This document shows positions 15,736 through 22,088 of a stretch of DNA of 24,674 nucleotides, piece after piece (position 1 is the stretch's first letter; the number at the start of each line of letters is the position of its first letter). This DNA is from CAZCVI01 sp964502145. Lineage in GTDB: Bacteria > Acidobacteriota > Aminicenantia > UBA2199. A model generated the notes under the pieces. That model was given only the letters and a program-made list of their open reading frames with translations. It did not search any database and was not told the DNA's origin. The stretch is taken from positions 1 to 24,674 of the forward strand of contig CAZCVI010000103.1 in NCBI GenBank assembly GCA_964502145.1, in the 5' to 3' direction. The translations under genes and the position numbers were made by a program.

Positions 15736-15897
15736 TTATTGTATAGCCTCTTCCAGGGTAATTTCAATTTTCTTTTTCTCGTTCGGGAGTTTGTCTAGAG
15801 ATTCCACCAGACCCCCAATCACGTTTTCAAATACCCGTGAGACGAACGCATTCAAGGGAATTTCAGTCCCGTTTACCTTTAAAACAACTTTACTCAT
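15736..15897 (-). CDS. Small 53-residue protein between mobB and the split AOR
   Basis: Begins MSKVVLKVNGTEIPLNAFVS and ends IEITLEEAIQ. The ATG at 15897 lies inside the end of mobB (8-nt overlap), with GGAGGT 5 nt before it, so expression should be coupled to mobB. Alternating strand-like segments (VVLKVNGTEIPL, KKIEITLE) suggest a compact fold; no cysteines, no membrane segment. I do not know a named family. Its fixed place between cofactor maturation and the enzyme genes suggests a small accessory or assembly role, by inference. The following 76 bp gap to the split-AOR gene is AT-rich and could hold a promoter. Confidence 0.75.
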   Translation of the reverse strand: MSKVVLKVNGTEIPLNAFVSRVFENVIGGLVESLDKLPNEKKKIEITLEEAIQ

Positions 15898-16378
15898 GAT
15901 ACACCTCCATAAAGTGGGCGATATCTTCTATATTTTCATAATTCAAATTTGGTATCAAGTCAGTGACTGGTTTATCCGTGACAATGGCTGCCAGTTGGTT
16001 GAAGGGGAATTTGGGAGCCTCATTGTGGCGGCTATCGAACACTTCGATTTTGGGGATGGTGGGGTTGCGCAGACCTTCCAGCAATAAGAAATCGCAATTT
16101 TCACTCGTCACTTCTCGCTCCAATTGGGCAAAAATCTCTTCAGCGGATGATATTTTTCGCATGGTTAATAGTTCATTGTGGCTGGCCAAGTATACGATTG
16201 GCGCCCCCGCTTCCAGGAACTTGAAAGTGTCCTTGGCTGACGGTTGCAAATCATATTGATGGGGAGCACTTTTCACCGCTACCACACGTTTGCCTTGCTG
16301 GCTAAAGTGGGTAATCAAACGGGTCATTAAAGTCGTTTTCCCGCTGCCGGACCAACCAGTAATAGAAAATGTTTTCAT
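15890..16378 (-). CDS. mobB: MobB-like molybdopterin cofactor GTPase
   Basis: A 162-residue P-loop protein: FSITGWSGSGKTTLMTRLI (Walker A, residues about 8-15), RVVAVKSAPHQYDLQPSAKDT and FLLLEGLRNPTIPKIEVF, the MobB pattern, close to the usual length. MobB helps molybdopterin guanine dinucleotide formation. AOR enzymes use a bis-pyranopterin cofactor usually without nucleotide, so its presence at the head of this operon may reflect cofactor handling or insertion instead. The ribosome binding site before ATG 16378 is weak. Confidence 0.9.
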   Translation of the reverse strand: MKTFSITGWSGSGKTTLMTRLITHFSQQGKRVVAVKSAPHQYDLQPSAKDTFKFLEAGAPIVYLASHNELLTMRKISSAEEIFAQLEREVTSENCDFLLLEGLRNPTIPKIEVFDSRHNEAPKFPFNQLAAIVTDKPVTDLIPNLNYENIEDIAHFMEVYHE

Positions 16379-16391
16379 AATACTTAATAAT

Positions 16392-16422
16392 AGTATATTA
16401 GGCGGTTTTAGTCAACCGTCAA
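16392..16422 (-). promoter_or_regulatory. Possible promoter of the mobB-AOR operon
   Basis: TTGACG (16422-16417) and TATACT (16397-16392) on the minus strand, 19 bp apart, 13 bp before the mobB ATG. The wide spacer and very short leader make it tentative. Confidence 0.3.
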
Positions 16423-16483
16423 ATCTAGTAAACCACGAAGGCACGAAGGACACGAAGAAGAAAAAGAAGAAAAAAGAGGAACT

Positions 16484-16530
16484 GGGCACCGGGCAAGGGC
16501 GAACACAAGGTTTGCCCTTGCCCGGTGCCC
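16484..16530. repeat. 17-bp perfect inverted repeat with a dispersed G/C-rich motif
   Basis: Arms 16484-16500 and 16514-16530 are perfect complements around a 13-nt loop, preceded by a purine-only stretch (AAGAAGAAAAAGAAG…). The left arm plus loop (16484-16508), read on the minus strand, matches motifs at 17485-17509 and 18255-18279. The hairpin could block transcription entering from either side, but no U tract follows. It occupies the 304-bp gap between mobB and the PIN toxin; 16531-16682 shows nothing else assignable. Confidence 0.75.
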
Positions 16531-16682
16531 TTGGATTTCATTGGATGCATTGTGGGTCAAAAGGCGTGCGGGGTAGGGGTTCCGCCTATTTTTGTGTTCA
16601 TCCCGCATGATTTGATACAGCCTACTTATCTTTGCCCTAACTTTTCGGGTGAGTCTCTTAGAATAAGCGGAGAAATTAGATG

Positions 16683-17138
16683 TTAATGACTATATTTGCT
16701 ATCAAGGGAGAATTCCCCTTTAAGAATCGAAACCAAAAATTCGTCGGGTGTTTGTACCGGTATCCCATCCGTTTTAAAATCTTTTTTATTCCTTGTGATA
16801 ATCAAATCGATTTTATCTCTTTGGCAAGCCAGAATTTGAACGGCATCTTCAAAATCCTTTATGTCGGAGGCAATGGCTTCAAGAATCGAGTTTTTATCAA
16901 TAATGATAACCTCAAAAGCCTTCAACAATGATTTTAAGTGGACCAAGATGGTGTCCCTCGCCATCCCGGATTTTTTGCAGATATAGAATAAATCCGTCAA
17001 GGATGAACCGGAAATATGGGGTATTAAATCATTTTTTAAGCATTTTAAAACAGCTTTTTGAGAATTGTTAAAAAGCGGCTCCCGCTTAAGAAAGATATCT
17101 AGGATAACATTGGTATCTATGAATACTTTATAAGCCAT
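16683..17138 (-). CDS. PIN-domain (VapC-like) ribonuclease toxin
   Basis: A 151-residue PIN protein. Acidic metal-binding positions are visible: D8 in FIDTNVILD, D14 shortly after, the D-F-E-D-A segment (about 94-98) and the TRNKKDF segment (about 115-121). PIN toxins cleave RNA, often tRNA. The gene overlaps the end of the small gene upstream by 11 nt, the standard antitoxin-toxin layout. Confidence 0.88.
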   Translation of the reverse strand: MAYKVFIDTNVILDIFLKREPLFNNSQKAVLKCLKNDLIPHISGSSLTDLFYICKKSGMARDTILVHLKSLLKAFEVIIIDKNSILEAIASDIKDFEDAVQILACQRDKIDLIITRNKKDFKTDGIPVQTPDEFLVSILKGEFSLDSKYSH

Positions 17139-17388
17139 ATTTTTCGTTTAATCTCATTTCTCGAATATCTTTTGTGGTCAAATCCGTGGGGATTCCCAGA
17201 TCTTTCAAAATACCGCTGCAATTCTGAAGGAAATTTTCCATATTTTTCACGCGTTCTTTTTTCTCTTCCGAAGGTGTCTCTTTATTGATAATGTCAACCA
17301 TGACTCTTTTATTGTTGAATCGTTCATACCTTTCCGGCAGCTTTATATGCCCATTTTTTACAGTGGTTTCAAAGTGTATTATTTGCAT
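17128..17388 (-). CDS. Antitoxin partner of the PIN toxin
   Basis: An 86-residue protein with an N-terminal beta-hairpin-like stretch (IHFETTVKNGHIKLPERY, then KRVMVDII) of the AbrB/DUF2281 antitoxin kind and a charged C-terminal tail (TKDIREMRLNEKYGL) suited to toxin binding. ATG at 17388 with GGAGG 8 nt upstream. Family placement is moderate; the antitoxin role follows from overlap with the PIN gene. Confidence 0.8.
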   Translation of the reverse strand: MQIIHFETTVKNGHIKLPERYERFNNKRVMVDIINKETPSEEKKERVKNMENFLQNCSGILKDLGIPTDLTTKDIREMRLNEKYGL

Positions 17389-17408
17389 GATTGGTTACCT
17401 CCATCTTT

Positions 17409-17437
17409 AATATAACGAACTTCAACCCAAAAGTCAA
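17409..17437 (-). promoter_or_regulatory. Promoter of the PIN TA operon
   Basis: TTGACT (17437-17432), 17-bp spacer, TATATT (17414-17409) on the minus strand, about 20 bp before the antitoxin start: the same layout as the promoters at 5799 and 17666. Confidence 0.7.
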
Positions 17438-17484
17438 CAGAAATAGAAAACAATTTTCCAGGAAAAAAGGGTTCGGCCTACTCT

Positions 17485-17509
17485 TTGTGTTCGACCTTGC
17501 CCGGCGCCC
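17485..17509 (+). repeat. Dispersed G/C-rich motif, copy 2
   Basis: TTGTGTTCGACCTTGCCCGG, continuing CGCCC; two mismatches from the minus-strand reading of 16508-16484. Lies in the 328-bp gap between two divergent TA operons. Confidence 0.6.
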
Positions 17510-17556
17510 AATTCTTTCAATGTAGCCAAAGTGTCCCGCTTGAAAGGCATGGTGTT

Positions 17557-17584
17557 GTAGAGACGTTGCGCGCAACGTCTCTAC
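17557..17584. repeat. 28-bp perfect palindrome
   Basis: GTAGAGACGTTGCG followed by its exact complement CGCAACGTCTCTAC. It would extrude as a 14-bp cruciform or RNA hairpin. Closely similar AGACGTTGC…GCAACGTCT palindromes are, to my knowledge, widespread as dispersed elements in unrelated bacterial genomes such as cyanobacteria, so it is most likely a mobile REP/MITE-like element. Confidence 0.85.
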
Positions 17585-17601
17585 TTAACAGACAAAAAAA
17601 C

Positions 17602-17618
17602 GCAAGCAGGATGCTTGC
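17602..17618. repeat. Short hairpin, 7-bp stem
   Basis: GCAAGCA-GGA-TGCTTGC, 17 bp after the large palindrome. Similar small hairpins are common intergenic repeats. It could terminate transcription weakly. Confidence 0.55.
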
Positions 17619-17630
17619 ACTGCATTAAAA

Positions 17631-17645
17631 CGAGTTTCTTGGAAA
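17631..17645. repeat. 15-bp direct repeat, copy 1 (copy 2 at 18306-18320)
   Basis: CGAGTTTCTTGGAAA occurs here and, identically, at 18306-18320, where it forms the left boundary of the truncated nuclease pseudogene. The two copies bracket the RelE-type TA pair. Confidence 0.55.
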
Positions 17646-17665
17646 CGAATTTTTAACGGATAAAA

Positions 17666-17694
17666 TTGACAAATCAGTGATTCTAAGCTATATT
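17666..17694 (+). promoter_or_regulatory. Promoter of the RelE-type TA operon
   Basis: TTGACA (17666-17671), 17-bp spacer, TATATT (17689-17694), 22 bp before the antitoxin ATG. Confidence 0.72.
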
Positions 17695-17716
17695 ATAAAG
17701 GACGAAGGAGGCTATA

Positions 17717-17932
17717 ATGCTGACCATTGAAAAAAAGTATATTGTGGATGAGAATAACAACCGCTTGGCAGTTGAAATTGATTATAAGACCTTCCAGAAT
17801 ATTGAAGAAATCCTTGAGGATTATGCCCTATATCAATTAATCCAAGAGACCGACGATTCAGAATCACTGGACGCAACCGAAGCAAAAACATATTATCAGC
17901 AACTCTTGGGTAAAAATGGAGATCAAGTATAA
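17717..17932 (+). CDS. Small antitoxin of a RelE-type pair
   Basis: A 71-residue acidic protein (MLTIEKKYIVDENNNRLAVE…, YKTFQNIEEILEDYALYQLI). The N-terminal strand-turn-strand and the IEEILEDYAL helix match small Phd/RelB-like antitoxins that precede RelE toxins. GGAGG lies 6 nt before the ATG. Its last 17 nt overlap the toxin gene. Confidence 0.85.
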   Translation: MLTIEKKYIVDENNNRLAVEIDYKTFQNIEEILEDYALYQLIQETDDSESLDATEAKTYYQQLLGKNGDQV

Positions 17933-18182
17933 AAAGCAATTTTTAAAGGATTTGGCCTCTTTACCGGAATCTTATCGAACCACAGTAGAGGCATTGGTTT
18001 TTGAAACTCTTCCCAATATGACCCTATTTGGAATTATGCAACGAATCGCCAAATTAAAAGGAAAAAAAGGTTTTTATAAAATAAGGGTAGGAGATTACCG
18101 TATCGGGGTGTTTTTAGAAAATGAATTCCTGGAATTCAAGCGGGTGCTACATCGAAAAGAAATATACCGATATTTCCCATAA
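17916..18182 (+). CDS. RelE/ParE-superfamily toxin
   Basis: An 88-residue protein with the RelE pattern: MEIKYKKQFLKDLASLPESY, KLKGKKGFYKIRVGDYRIGV and FKRVLHRKEIYRYFP (final part with the conserved H-R-x-x-I-Y-R-x-F). Predicted ribosome-dependent mRNA interferase. The GDYRIGV and HRKEIYRYFP segments keep the basic residues expected for RNA cleavage. The gene overlaps its antitoxin by 17 nt. Confidence 0.9.
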   Translation: MEIKYKKQFLKDLASLPESYRTTVEALVFETLPNMTLFGIMQRIAKLKGKKGFYKIRVGDYRIGVFLENEFLEFKRVLHRKEIYRYFP

Positions 18183-18254
18183 TTGATTAACCACTGTTGT
18201 AGAAATTGAGGGTGGTTCTTGACGTTTTGACTTTTCAAGGACTGTGGGAGGCAA

Positions 18255-18279
18255 AAGTGTTCGCCCTTACTCGGTGCGC
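18255..18279 (+). repeat. Dispersed G/C-rich motif, copy 3
   Basis: AAGTGTTCGCCCTTACTCGG, continuing TGCGC; related to 17485-17509 and to the inverted repeat at 16484-16530. It lies in the short gap between the RelE toxin and the pseudogene. Confidence 0.5.
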
Positions 18280-18301
18280 AGAGGTTTGCCCTAACTCTTA
18301 A

Positions 18302-18898
18302 AGAGCGAGTTTCTTGGAAAGAGACGAGGCAGCGGGAAAAACCTATTATATGTTATCCATTCCCAATAAAGAGGTAAGGTCCACCTATACCGATATAATT
18401 GACCGCTATTTCGCTACTAAAATAGAAAACAAAAAACTTGCGGTCATGCTCAAGGAACTGATTAAAAGTGACATTCATCTGTTCGAGAAAATGTTGCAAA
18501 CCATTGTGCTGGTGGTATTCAGTTACCATGATTTCGGTAATGAACCAGAGAAAGTCTACCATGCCCTGGTAGCTGGTTTATTAATCTGGATTTCCAATAC
18601 CCATGAAGTTAAATCCAATTGTGAATCAGGCTACGGCAGATATGATATTATGATTATTCCCAATAACCCGGTCTAAATCGGCTATGTCATCGAATTCAAA
18701 TCGGTGGACATGGATGGCAACGAGACCGTGGAATCAGCCAAAAAAGCAGCCATAGCGCAAATTGGAGCGAAACAATACGAAACAGAATTGCTCACCCGGA
18801 GTATTATTCATATCAAAAAATTAGCCATTACCTTTTTAGGTAAAGAGGTTTCTGTAAAAGAGTCAAAGACCAATTCGTCGATTATTGAGATAGGCTAA
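18302..18898 (+). pseudogene. Truncated AAA-ATPase/PD-(D/E)XK nuclease gene with one in-frame stop
   Basis: Two same-frame pieces (to 18676, and 18677-18898) are separated only by a TAA at 18674-18676, reading …IIPNNPV-stop-IGYVIEFKSV…. The whole matches the C-terminal part of the large AAA-ATPase-like/PDDEXK family (DUF1703 type): GRYDIMIIP supplies the Asp and VIEFKSV the E-x-K; then AIAQIGAKQYETELL and HIKKLAITFLGKEV, the usual ending. The ATPase half is missing; the frame opens at the 15-bp repeat CGAGTTTCTTGGAAA. A single base change in one codon explains the stop. I consider it non-functional. Confidence 0.85.
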
Positions 18899-18977
18899 TG
18901 GTTCATTGATAATCTTTGGAGGGGCACGGTGTGCCTTTCCTTTCAGTGCAGGGGCGCCTCACGTTTTTCATTTTCTA

Positions 18978-21908
18978 TTAAACAAACGTATTGAGTAGTA
19001 GAATAACTTTGTCCAGATTCGTCACTATCGATATACCCAGTTGGCCCGCCGTTTTGGCTGCTTCTTTGAGGCCTTTGGCGCTTAATTGCCACCATTCCTG
19101 TCGTGGTTTTTTGCTCAAAGCTTCAGTAGTGAAGGTTTGTAAGTCTTTGACCACTGTTTCCGCTTCGTCTTTCTCCATTTTTTCCACCATCTGGTTGACC
19201 GCCTCGGTAAGGTCTTGCAACATGTTCTTTAAATCAGGGGAAACGGCACTGGCCCCGATCTTGTTAAAACTATCGCGTATTATCCCGGCCACGGTAAAAT
19301 CACCGTGTATGGTCGCATTATCTCCAAATAAAATATTTTGATTGGACATTTTGTTTACCTCCTTTTTGGTATTCATATACACTGTGCTGTTGTAAATATT
19401 ATGACCTATATTATCAAGTGAAAAAGGCTGCATTCGTTCGGCTTCGCTTTCAATGCCATCCAGTAGTTGTTTAATGGCGAATTCTTTTCTAAGTTTTCCA
19501 CTGGTATAATCAGATTTTCCCATCTCTTCATAACCGATCAATTCCTGATAATCCACCAGTTCATTGGGGTAGTCCGGTAGCGGCACCAGCTCGGAAACTG
19601 TCAGTTTTTGAAAGGAGTCGTTTATTTCGCAGATGGTGTTGCGGATAATGGTAAAATACTCTCGCTTTCGTTCCCCCGTGACCCATACGGTTATTTTCTG
19701 GTCCCTTCTATCTGCTTTGATCAGGGCGGTGGTGTGATAATAAGGTTCTTGTAACACCACGCCGGTACGCCACTGCAAATTTTGGTGGATATCGCGCTGC
19801 CGGTTCACGATGAAACGGGGCATAATGCTATTGGGTAAAAAGTCATATTTAAAAACAAATTTTAAAGCAACATCATAATCAAAATCAAAAACCTTTTCTT
19901 CCACCTGGAGTAAATCAGGAATAAGCAGGTGGTTCTCATCCAATGAATAACATAGCCGGAATTTTTTCATCAAGTTAATGATATAGCCATGTTTATCCAG
20001 AGGGCAATGATACGGGGCGGTGGTTTCTTTATTTAATATCTGCCCGAGGAGATCAATGTTTAAAACGCCGTTACTGGCGGCGAGAATCGGGGAATTGATG
20101 ATTTTGTACACCGCACTGGTGGCCCACTTGGGTTGTAATATATGGGTATCACGCAATTCCAATGTTTTGAAATTCAGGATCACGCCCAGATCATTTAAGT
20201 ATTCCAGCAAGGTGTCTTGGCTGGACGAGTCGGTAATGTTTTGCTCTGAACAGATTTGGAGGTATTCCTGATAGGAGATAAAATGATTCGTCATATTTTC
20301 CAAAGTGGTTTTGACATTAAACCAAGAGAGGGGCCAGAAAGATTGGTGCAGCTCGATGAGGAACAAATGGTCTTCGAGAGACTTTTTAAAGGAATCTATG
20401 CCTTCCCCGGTGTTACAAGATAGGCGGCAGAACGCTTTGATATTGGGATATTTGTCCTGAAGGAATTTGCGGTTAACTTCAAAGCTGGGGTTTTGATCGA
20501 TTTTATTAATAACCACAATAATGGGGGAAAAGCCGCCGAAGATTTCGATATGTTTGAGCCAGTATTCGGGGTCCTCATCCTTTCTACCATCTATTACGAC
20601 GATATACAGGCTACGTTTGGAAAGGAAGAACTGGTGGGTAGCATGCATAATCTCTTGGCCACCAAAATCCCAGAGGCGGGTGGTTATTTCCAGGTTCTCT
20701 TTTCTTACTGGGAGAAGTGTGATATTAATGCCATCGGTTTGGGGTTCATGTATATTAAATGAATTGGTTAAGAGTCGGTTAGCCAGTGATGTTTTTCCCG
20801 CACCACCATCTCCCACTATGAGTATTTTAACCTCGTTGAGTTTTTTTTCTGCGCCTTTTTTTAAGGATTGAAAATAATTCTTCATGGCGTCCACCCCCTG
20901 CCTGACAATTTCCGGCGGGAGATTTTTTGTGGGATTGCCTTTAATGTCGAAATCAAAGAGATGATCTAGGTCCGCAAGGAACGAGACGTCCGTTAAGTTA
21001 TTCCGATTCAAAGCCACAGAGGTTAATCCCTGCAACTCCCGGAGAAATGAGACATCGGTTAAGCTATTCCAGCTCAAATCGACCGAAGTTAATCCCTGCA
21101 ACTCCCGGAGAAACGAGACATCGGTTAAGTTATTCCGACTCAAACCCACTGAGGTTAATCCCCGCAACTCCCGGAGAAACGAGACATCGGTTAATTGAGG
21201 ATTCCCACTTAAATCCACGGAGGTTAATCCCCGCAACTCCCGGAGAAACGAGACATCGGTTAAGTTATTCCAGCTCAAATCGACCGAGGTTAATCCCTGC
21301 AACTCCCGGAGAAACGAGACATCGGTTAAGTGATTATAACCCAAATTCACCGAGGTTAATCCCCGCAACTCCCGGAGAAACGAGACATCGGTTAAGTTAT
21401 TCCAACTCAGATCCACCGAGGTTAATCCCCGCAACTCCCGGAGAAACGAGACATCGGATAAATTATTCCGATTCAGATCCACCGAGGTTAATCCCTTCAA
21501 CCCCCGGAGAAACGAGACATCGGATAAATTATTCCGATTCAAATCCACCGAGGTTAATTCCTGCAACTCCTTGAGGAAGGAAAAATCTTGAAGATCTGCA
21601 TTATAGCTAATATTCAAAAAGGTTATATTTTTATTCTGGCGGAGAAAAGGGATATCCTTCGGTTTCAATTGACTGGAATTCAGGTTCAATCGGCTTACAC
21701 GATGTAGCCTTCCTATATACTCCAGGGCGGGTCTTATAAAAAGAGATTCCAGACGTAATCCGGTGACCATGCCTGTGCCGTCCTTGGAATACCCACGTTT
21801 GATATCAGACGAATATATTCTCTTTTTCTCAATATCATCCGGTTTCAGCTTCACCAATGGAACTTGCAGTATCTTCTCCATCTCCTTAATGATCTCATTA
21901 TCTGTCAT
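18978..21908 (-). CDS. LRR-Roc-COR GTPase with a distinct C-terminal domain
   Basis: A 976-residue ROCO-type protein. N-terminal cap, then 22-residue leucine-rich repeats (about 85-340). Roc GTPase: GDGGAGKTS (about 366-374), WDFGGQE (switch region), INKID (NKxD-like), SCNTGEG. COR region (about 530-750), including YLNDLGVILNF. A C-terminal part from residue 854 (MSNQNILFGDNATIHGDFTV…) is preceded by its own strong ribosome binding site. Roco proteins are GTP-regulated dimers; bacterial ones are of mostly unknown function, with sensor or defence roles suggested. ATG at 21908 is chosen for GGGAGG 6 nt upstream. Transcribed divergently from the NACHT gene; a weak promoter (TTGACT 21965-21960, CACAAT 21942-21937) lies upstream. 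No membrane segment in the main body; the last 15 residues are hydrophobic. Confidence 0.92.
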   Translation of the reverse strand: MTDNEIIKEMEKILQVPLVKLKPDDIEKKRIYSSDIKRGYSKDGTGMVTGLRLESLFIRPALEYIGRLHRVSRLNLNSSQLKPKDIPFLRQNKNITFLNISYNADLQDFSFLKELQELTSVDLNRNNLSDVSFLRGLKGLTSVDLNRNNLSDVSFLRELRGLTSVDLSWNNLTDVSFLRELRGLTSVNLGYNHLTDVSFLRELQGLTSVDLSWNNLTDVSFLRELRGLTSVDLSGNPQLTDVSFLRELRGLTSVGLSRNNLTDVSFLRELQGLTSVDLSWNSLTDVSFLRELQGLTSVALNRNNLTDVSFLADLDHLFDFDIKGNPTKNLPPEIVRQGVDAMKNYFQSLKKGAEKKLNEVKILIVGDGGAGKTSLANRLLTNSFNIHEPQTDGINITLLPVRKENLEITTRLWDFGGQEIMHATHQFFLSKRSLYIVVIDGRKDEDPEYWLKHIEIFGGFSPIIVVINKIDQNPSFEVNRKFLQDKYPNIKAFCRLSCNTGEGIDSFKKSLEDHLFLIELHQSFWPLSWFNVKTTLENMTNHFISYQEYLQICSEQNITDSSSQDTLLEYLNDLGVILNFKTLELRDTHILQPKWATSAVYKIINSPILAASNGVLNIDLLGQILNKETTAPYHCPLDKHGYIINLMKKFRLCYSLDENHLLIPDLLQVEEKVFDFDYDVALKFVFKYDFLPNSIMPRFIVNRQRDIHQNLQWRTGVVLQEPYYHTTALIKADRRDQKITVWVTGERKREYFTIIRNTICEINDSFQKLTVSELVPLPDYPNELVDYQELIGYEEMGKSDYTSGKLRKEFAIKQLLDGIESEAERMQPFSLDNIGHNIYNSTVYMNTKKEVNKMSNQNILFGDNATIHGDFTVAGIIRDSFNKIGASAVSPDLKNMLQDLTEAVNQMVEKMEKDEAETVVKDLQTFTTEALSKKPRQEWWQLSAKGLKEAAKTAGQLGISIVTNLDKVILLLNTFV
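19347..19362 (-). promoter_or_regulatory. Internal ribosome binding site and ATG within the LRR-Roc-COR gene
   Basis: On the minus strand AAAAAGGAGG ends at 19358, followed by 8 nt (TAAACAAA) and an in-frame ATG at 19349-19347. Spacing and sequence are as good as the best starts in this window. Use of it would give a 123-residue protein, residues 854-976 of the long form (18978-19349). Alternatively it is a relic of two genes that became fused in frame. Confidence 0.65.
20961..21557 (-). repeat. Tandem LRR-coding repeat, nine units of 66 bp (one 69 bp)
   Basis: Nine units encode LTSVxLxxNxL(T/S)DVSFL plus a short linker; unit 6 has one extra codon (SGNPQL). The DNA of neighbouring units is nearly identical (CTCCCGGAGAAACGAGACAT recurs unit after unit), pointing to recent duplication or gene conversion. 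Variation falls at the residues between DL and NN, the exposed beta-face positions in LRR folds. Confidence 0.9.
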
Positions 21909-22034
21909 AAAAACCTCCCTGTTTCTTCGATATTCCATTGTGCGATAAAATGCAGTAAAAGTCAAGGACAAGAGTCTTGGAGCAGCAATTCTCCTTTGGG
22001 AAATGGGGATAGCCTATTTCCCTTTAAAAATAGT

Positions 22035-22063
22035 TTGTGCTTCTACTTTGATTGCGGTATAAT
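22035..22063 (+). promoter_or_regulatory. Promoter of the NACHT-WD40 gene
   Basis: TTGTGC (22035-22040), 17-bp spacer, TATAAT (22058-22063), 25 bp before the ATG. The -10 box is perfect, the -35 partial. Confidence 0.6.
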
Positions 22064-22088
22064 CAAACATACTGGAGGCTGGTAACCT

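Noticed and set aside
17712..17939. 75-codon minus-strand frame opposite the small antitoxin
   Set aside because: Exact antisense of a gene with promoter, ribosome binding site and toxin partner.
21047..21574. 175-codon plus-strand frame with a regular repeated peptide
   Set aside because: It is the antisense of the LRR-coding repeats; its regularity comes from the 66-bp period and there is no ribosome binding site.
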